Notes under the pieces: model-generated
Database searches by the model: none
The model's input: only the letters and a program-made list of their open reading frames with translations
Told to the model about the DNA's origin: nothing
Part shown: positions 6,638 through 9,723 of the stretch, piece by piece
How the letters are laid out: every line of letters begins with the position of its first letter
Numbering within the stretch: the first letter of the stretch is position 1
Assembly: GCA_937870805.1 (NCBI GenBank)
Contig: CALMZT010000320.1
Location: 1 to 9,723, forward strand
Reading direction: 5' to 3'
DNA from: an uncultured Chloroflexota bacterium
GTDB lineage: Bacteria > Chloroflexota > Anaerolineae > Aggregatilineales > Phototrophicaceae
Length of the DNA: 9,723 nucleotides
Made by a program: the position numbers and the translations under genes

Positions 6638-7687
6638 ATGTTCCCTGTACCGATGACCATTCTCACGGGCTTTCTAGGCGCGGGCAAAACCACGCTGCTC
6701 AATCACATTCTGCACGGCAGTCACGGGCTGAAAATCGCCGTGCTGGTCAACGACTTCGGCGCGATCAACATCGACTCCCGGCTCATCGTCGGCGTGGAGG
6801 GCGAAACCGTCAACCTCTCCAACGGCTGTATCTGCTGCACCATCCGCGACGACCTGCTGACCGAAACCGTCAGGCTGCTGCGCAAGCCTGAACCGCCACA
6901 GTACCTCATCATCGAAACCAGCGGCGTCTCTGACCCGTTAGCCGTCGCCAACACCTTCATGCTGCCCGAAGTCAAACCGCTCGTGCGCCTCGACAGCATC
7001 CTCACCGTAGTCGATAGCGAACAGTTATTGAACCTCGAACAGCAGAATCTCGGCTTGGCGCTGAGCCAGATCGACGTTGCCGACATCATCGTCCTCAACA
7101 AAGTCGATGTCGTCACGCCGGAACAGCTTGCAAAGGTGCGCGAGTTCATCCTGCGCCTCATCCCCACCGCGCGCATTTTAGAGACAACCTTCGGGCAAGT
7201 GCCGCTGGAACTGGTCGTCGGCGTAGGCGATTACGCGCCGGAACGGGTGCTCAAGCGCGACACCCAAGAGGTGCATGTCCACGCAGAAGGCGAACATGAC
7301 CATGAACATCACGAGCACGATCATAGTTTAGTATTCAGCACATGGAGTTGGACGAGCGACAAGCCGCTGTCGTTACAAGCGCTGCGCCGCGCCTTCGAGG
7401 GCTTGCCGACGACGATCTATCGCGGCAAAGGCGTGATCTATCTGGCAGACATGCCCGACAACATGACCGTGCTGCAAATGGTCGGCAGGCGTTCCAACCT
7501 GACGATTGCGGGCGCATGGGGTGACGAGACGCCGCGCACGCAGATCGTGATGATTAGCGGGCACGGCAGCATTGACGGCGAGGCGCTGAACAAGCTGTTT
7601 GAAGGCTGCATCGCAGGCGCAGAAACCGACACCGACGACCCTTTCCGCAAGTCGCTGCAAGGTACAGAGTGGGAGAAGTGGTTGTAG
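6638..7687 (+). CDS. G3E-family (COG0523/CobW-like) GTPase, putative metallochaperone, copy 2
   Basis: The 349-residue product is a clear paralog of the preceding gene, with well over half of positions identical by eye. Motifs are Walker A GFLGAGKT (11-18), CICC (64-67), ETSGVSDP (93-100), NKVD (154-157), and a His-rich loop with eight His (213-229). A CobW_C domain extends to about residue 325, followed by a short tail ending EWEKWL. ATG 6638 is chosen because GGAG (6624-6627) lies 10 nt before it and because the GTPase fold begins at once. The frame is open back to 6359, but those 93 extra residues cross repeat modules and the previous gene, so they are rejected. The role is presumably GTP-driven metal delivery. 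The differing His loop and tail suggest a different client or metal affinity from copy 1. Its stop is one nucleotide from the stop of the opposing gene. Confidence 0.95.
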   Translation: MFPVPMTILTGFLGAGKTTLLNHILHGSHGLKIAVLVNDFGAINIDSRLIVGVEGETVNLSNGCICCTIRDDLLTETVRLLRKPEPPQYLIIETSGVSDPLAVANTFMLPEVKPLVRLDSILTVVDSEQLLNLEQQNLGLALSQIDVADIIVLNKVDVVTPEQLAKVREFILRLIPTARILETTFGQVPLELVVGVGDYAPERVLKRDTQEVHVHAEGEHDHEHHEHDHSLVFSTWSWTSDKPLSLQALRRAFEGLPTTIYRGKGVIYLADMPDNMTVLQMVGRRSNLTIAGAWGDETPRTQIVMISGHGSIDGEALNKLFEGCIAGAETDTDDPFRKSLQGTEWEKWL

Positions 7688-7688
7688 C

Positions 7689-8792
7689 TCACCGCGTCCA
7701 CAACTCGGCGTAAAACTCGTCAGACTCCGGCGTGTTGCTCACATTCATAACCGTTGCGCCATCCCATAGATAGATTTCAGCATCGCCGTCGCGTTCCGAA
7801 ACGAACAGCAACCGCCCATCTGTGCTCCACACGGGGGTATCGTCTCGTGCTGGATTTTGCGAGACATTGGTGAGCGCCGTTCCATCCCACAGATAGATTT
7901 CGCTGTTACCGTCGCGCCACGAGAGGAACGCCAATCGTCCATCGACGCTCCACGATGGGTTGGTATCAGACTGAGCGTCTTGTGAGATGTTGGCGAGCGC
8001 CACCCTATCCCACACGTAAATTTCATAGTTGAAGTTGCCAACGCTTGATGCGGCAAAGGCTAATCGTCCGTCGCTACTCCACACCAGTCTACCATCAATA
8101 TTTCCTACGACTTGTGCGATGTGGGCAAGAGATGTCCCGTCCCACACATAAACATCTTGATTGGAGCTACCTATCGAAATAAATGCCAGTCGTCCGTCCA
8201 CACTCCATGCGGGATTTCTGTCTTCAGCATCAGCACTCTGCGTGAGGTTAGTAAGCGCCGTGCCATCCCATACGTAGAGGTCTGGATCACCCTCGCGTGT
8301 GGAGCTAAACGCCAGCCGCCCATCAGGACTCCACGCAGGATCAAAGTCTTGACTGGTACTTTGCGAAACGTTGATGAGCGACAAACCGTCCCACACGTAA
8401 ACGTCGCTGTTGCCAACGCTCAGCGCTTCAAACGCTAGCCGTCCATCGGCACTCCATACTGGATCAAGGTCGATGACATTGGAGGATTGTGAGATGTTCC
8501 TCAACACTGCCCCATCCCACACATAGACTTCTTCCAAATCACCAGGAGAACCAGCCGCAAAAGCTAACTCTCCTTCCTGATTCCATTCCACCGAGCCAGC
8601 AACATCCTCAAAGCTGACCTGAAAATGATGCTGAAGGTCGATGACCAGGAGGTTGAATCTGCCAGCGGCATCCGGCGTTCCGAGCGCCAGCATGTCGCCA
8701 GGAAACGCCCGCCCCATCGCCCGCGCGCTAAACGCCAGCAGCCCGCAGATCATCAACAATGTCAACGTAAACAGGGAAAAAAGTCGCAGCAT
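7689..8792 (-). CDS. Secreted TolB/WD40-like beta-propeller protein
   Basis: The product has 367 residues. Residues 1-25 are a signal peptide (Leu/Phe-rich core, ARA before the cut); Cys16 is not in a lipobox. The rest is a run of PD40/TolB-like units of about 42 residues, with the pattern xPxWSxDGRLAFxSxxxGxxxIYxWDGxxLxNxSQ. The leading Trp residues are at 70, 113, 154, 196, 238, 281 and 322, with a last one at 365. The N-terminal piece (about 33-62) resembles strands b-d of a unit, and the C-terminal FYAELW resembles strand a, which suggests an eight-bladed propeller closed by its two ends. No catalytic residues are seen. Propellers of this kind usually serve as binding scaffolds outside the membrane; the ligand is unknown. 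No Shine-Dalgarno sequence precedes ATG 8792. The gene is convergent with the second GTPase and divergent from block B. Confidence 0.93.
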   Translation of the reverse strand: MLRLFSLFTLTLLMICGLLAFSARAMGRAFPGDMLALGTPDAAGRFNLLVIDLQHHFQVSFEDVAGSVEWNQEGELAFAAGSPGDLEEVYVWDGAVLRNISQSSNVIDLDPVWSADGRLAFEALSVGNSDVYVWDGLSLINVSQSTSQDFDPAWSPDGRLAFSSTREGDPDLYVWDGTALTNLTQSADAEDRNPAWSVDGRLAFISIGSSNQDVYVWDGTSLAHIAQVVGNIDGRLVWSSDGRLAFAASSVGNFNYEIYVWDRVALANISQDAQSDTNPSWSVDGRLAFLSWRDGNSEIYLWDGTALTNVSQNPARDDTPVWSTDGRLLFVSERDGDAEIYLWDGATVMNVSNTPESDEFYAELWTR

Positions 8793-8798
8793 CCGTTC

Positions 8799-8804
8799 AG
8801 TATA
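8799..8804 (-). promoter_or_regulatory. Candidate -10 box for a leaderless transcript of the propeller gene
   Basis: TATACT on the minus strand ends only 6 nt before ATG 8792. Transcription starting about 7 nt downstream would begin at or next to the start codon, which fits the absence of a ribosome binding site (GAACGG only). The -35 region is poor (AGACTG at 17 nt spacing). This is an inference from spacing. Confidence 0.35.
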
Positions 8805-8836
8805 GCGCGTGTTTGGAATGGCAGTCTTACGTTCCG

Positions 8837-8898
8837 CATTAAAGTGTCAAAAGGAACCCAAATGTGCCCTGTTTTGTGCTACGCTGTCTTGAAGGAGT
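8837..8898 (+). promoter_or_regulatory. Promoter-like block B with strong RBS, second copy of 4954-5020
   Basis: It starts with the same 17-mer, CATTAAAGTGTCAAAAG (8837-8853). It has an extended -10, TGC-TACGCT, with the hexamer at 8880-8885, and a ribosome binding site GAAGGAGT (8891-8898) just before ATGATG at 8900. Spacing from the 17-mer to the -10 equals that of block A. The block lies in the 107-nt divergent gap beside the propeller gene. Read on the other strand the 17-mer contains TTTTGACACTTTAATG, which includes a TTGACA, but no matching -10 for the propeller gene sits at the right distance. Confidence 0.5.
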
Positions 8899-8899
8899 G

Positions 8900-9118
8900 A
8901 TGATGCCAAAGTCAGCAAAAGTAACTTTACACATAATATTTGATCATTTTACTGAAAACTGGCAACTGAAACTTGCGCTGTTGCAGCAGCAGCAATTACA
9001 CGTTCACAACTTGCTGCAATCGCTTCTCTCAATGCAGCAGCAACAAAATCAATTTGATTATCACTTTAACGGTGATGCGGCACACTTGTTGATTGGCGCA
9101 CGACCAGCGTCGGACTGA
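8900..9118 (+). CDS. Doubtful small Gln-rich ORF, 72 aa, behind promoter-like block B
   Basis: I do not recognise this product. Start ATG 8900 (or the adjacent in-frame ATG 8903) follows GAAGGAGT closely, which makes initiation credible; an upstream in-frame ATG at 8864 lies inside the promoter-like block and is rejected. The peptide begins MMPKSAKVTLHIIFDHFTEN and has two glutamine runs (QQQQ near residues 29-32 and 51-54) in a leucine-rich stretch that could form an amphipathic or coiled helix. Its 3' end overlaps the last 53 nt of the LacI-family gene on the other strand. Part of it (8951-8970) matches intergenic filler seen near 4909. It may be a genuine small protein, a relic, or a short transcript antisense to the regulator's 3' end. 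Confidence 0.25.
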   Translation: MMPKSAKVTLHIIFDHFTENWQLKLALLQQQQLHVHNLLQSLLSMQQQQNQFDYHFNGDAAHLLIGARPASD

Positions 9119-9723
9119 GAATGATGTCGCTCACGTCAGCGCTGTCCCGATTCTGCTCGATCATATCCAGTAACAGGTTCGCTGCGCTGTGTCCCATCTC
9201 CACGCCCATCTGGTTCACCGTCGTCAGCGGAGGAATCATGAACCGCGTGATGTCAATGTTATCGAAGCCCACAATCGAAACTTGTTCGGGGATCGTGATG
9301 CCCTTCTGGAACGCCACCTGCATCAAATAAATTGCGATAGTATCCGACGCCGCATAGATCGCCGTAGGACGATCAGGTCCGCTGAAGCTGTTGAAAATTT
9401 GCTCGCCTACCTGATAGCTGGCTTCGGGGTCTTGTGACGACAGGTACACGCGCGTTTTCTTCTCAATACCGTGCTCACGCATGAACTGCTGATAGAGTTC
9501 GACTCTTTGCCGACCATCACGGATACGTGGGTCAGAAACGCAGATAATATTGCGATGCCCCAAGCCCCACAGGTGCTCCATCGCTAGTTTTGTCCCGTGT
9601 ACACTGTCGCCATACACACCGGGATAATTGCGCCGCGCGATACGATCTGTCGCCCCGACAATGAATTTGTGCTGGCGCATCAGCACTTCCAGCACCGATT
9701 CATCGCCCTCAATATCACCGACG
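9066..9723 (-). CDS. LacI-family transcriptional regulator, effector-binding part; N-terminus outside window
   Basis: The frame is open from the right edge to TAA at 9066-9068, giving 219 residues of a protein that is normally about 330-345 long. The missing 110-120 residues would hold the helix-turn-helix and hinge. What remains is the sugar-binding-protein-like core. It shows VGDIEGDE ... FIVGATDR, HGTKLAMEHLWGLGHRNIICV (the family's GxxxAxxHLxxLGHRxIxxI), PTAIYAASDTIAIYLM (the AxxxxxDxxAxGxxxA region), VSIVGFDNIDITRFMIPPLTTV and a C-terminal LVVRQST. Members bind operator DNA and release it on binding a sugar or nucleoside; the effector cannot be predicted here. The apparent GTG at 9695 is internal and not the start. 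No clear terminator follows its stop. Confidence 0.93.
   Translation of the reverse strand, partial: VGDIEGDESVLEVLMRQHKFIVGATDRIARRNYPGVYGDSVHGTKLAMEHLWGLGHRNIICVSDPRIRDGRQRVELYQQFMREHGIEKKTRVYLSSQDPEASYQVGEQIFNSFSGPDRPTAIYAASDTIAIYLMQVAFQKGITIPEQVSIVGFDNIDITRFMIPPLTTVNQMGVEMGHSAANLLLDMIEQNRDSADVSDIILSPTLVVRQSTSVPHHR

Noticed and set aside
8112..8438. Plus-strand open frame of 108 codons opposite the propeller gene
   Set aside because: It is antisense to the repeat units of a well-supported secreted protein, with no RBS and no recognisable motif.

Overview
The window reads like a chromosomal stretch from an environmental bacterium, probably a member of the Chloroflexota (Anaerolineae-like). 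That placement rests on the kinds of genes and on the intergenic filler repeats, not on a marker gene, so treat it as a moderate-to-low confidence inference. No rRNA, tRNA, CRISPR array or complete transposase gene was seen.

Left half (1-4514, minus strand): one very long open frame of 1,504 codons reads from 4514 off the left edge without a stop. It encodes a secreted multidomain surface protein. In order it has a Sec signal peptide, a CSLREA-like segment, a long parallel beta-helix, an Ig-like sandwich, five cadherin/Big_9-type repeats of about 95 residues, an RTX calcium-binding block and thrombospondin type-3 calcium-binding repeats. The numerous short plus-strand frames in this half are antisense shadows of it.

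4515-5328 is a divergent intergenic region. It holds a 19-bp palindrome just upstream of the giant gene. It also holds a 223-bp MITE-like insertion (14-bp terminal inverted repeats, 5-bp target duplication, three internal hairpins), filler repeats, and a promoter-like block in front of a doubtful 71-codon ORF.

5329-7687 (plus strand) carries two tandem paralogous G3E/COG0523 (CobW-type) GTPases. Each has an intact Walker A, a CxCC motif, an NKxD motif and a His-rich metal-binding loop. They are separated by 220 nt built of three GC-rich repeat modules. They probably act in zinc or other transition-metal delivery.

7689-8792 (minus strand) is a secreted TolB/WD40-like beta-propeller protein. 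It is convergent with the second GTPase, with one nucleotide between the stop codons. Divergent from it, at 8837-8898, lies a second copy of the promoter-like block seen at 4954-5020, again in front of a small doubtful ORF (8900-9118). That ORF runs into the 3' end of a LacI-family regulator (9066 to the right edge, minus strand; its DNA-binding domain lies outside).

The genes do not form one obvious pathway. The clearest functional unit is the GTPase pair. The most unusual single item is the giant calcium-binding surface protein, and the best clues to something undescribed are the MITE-like element and the two matching promoter-plus-RBS blocks.
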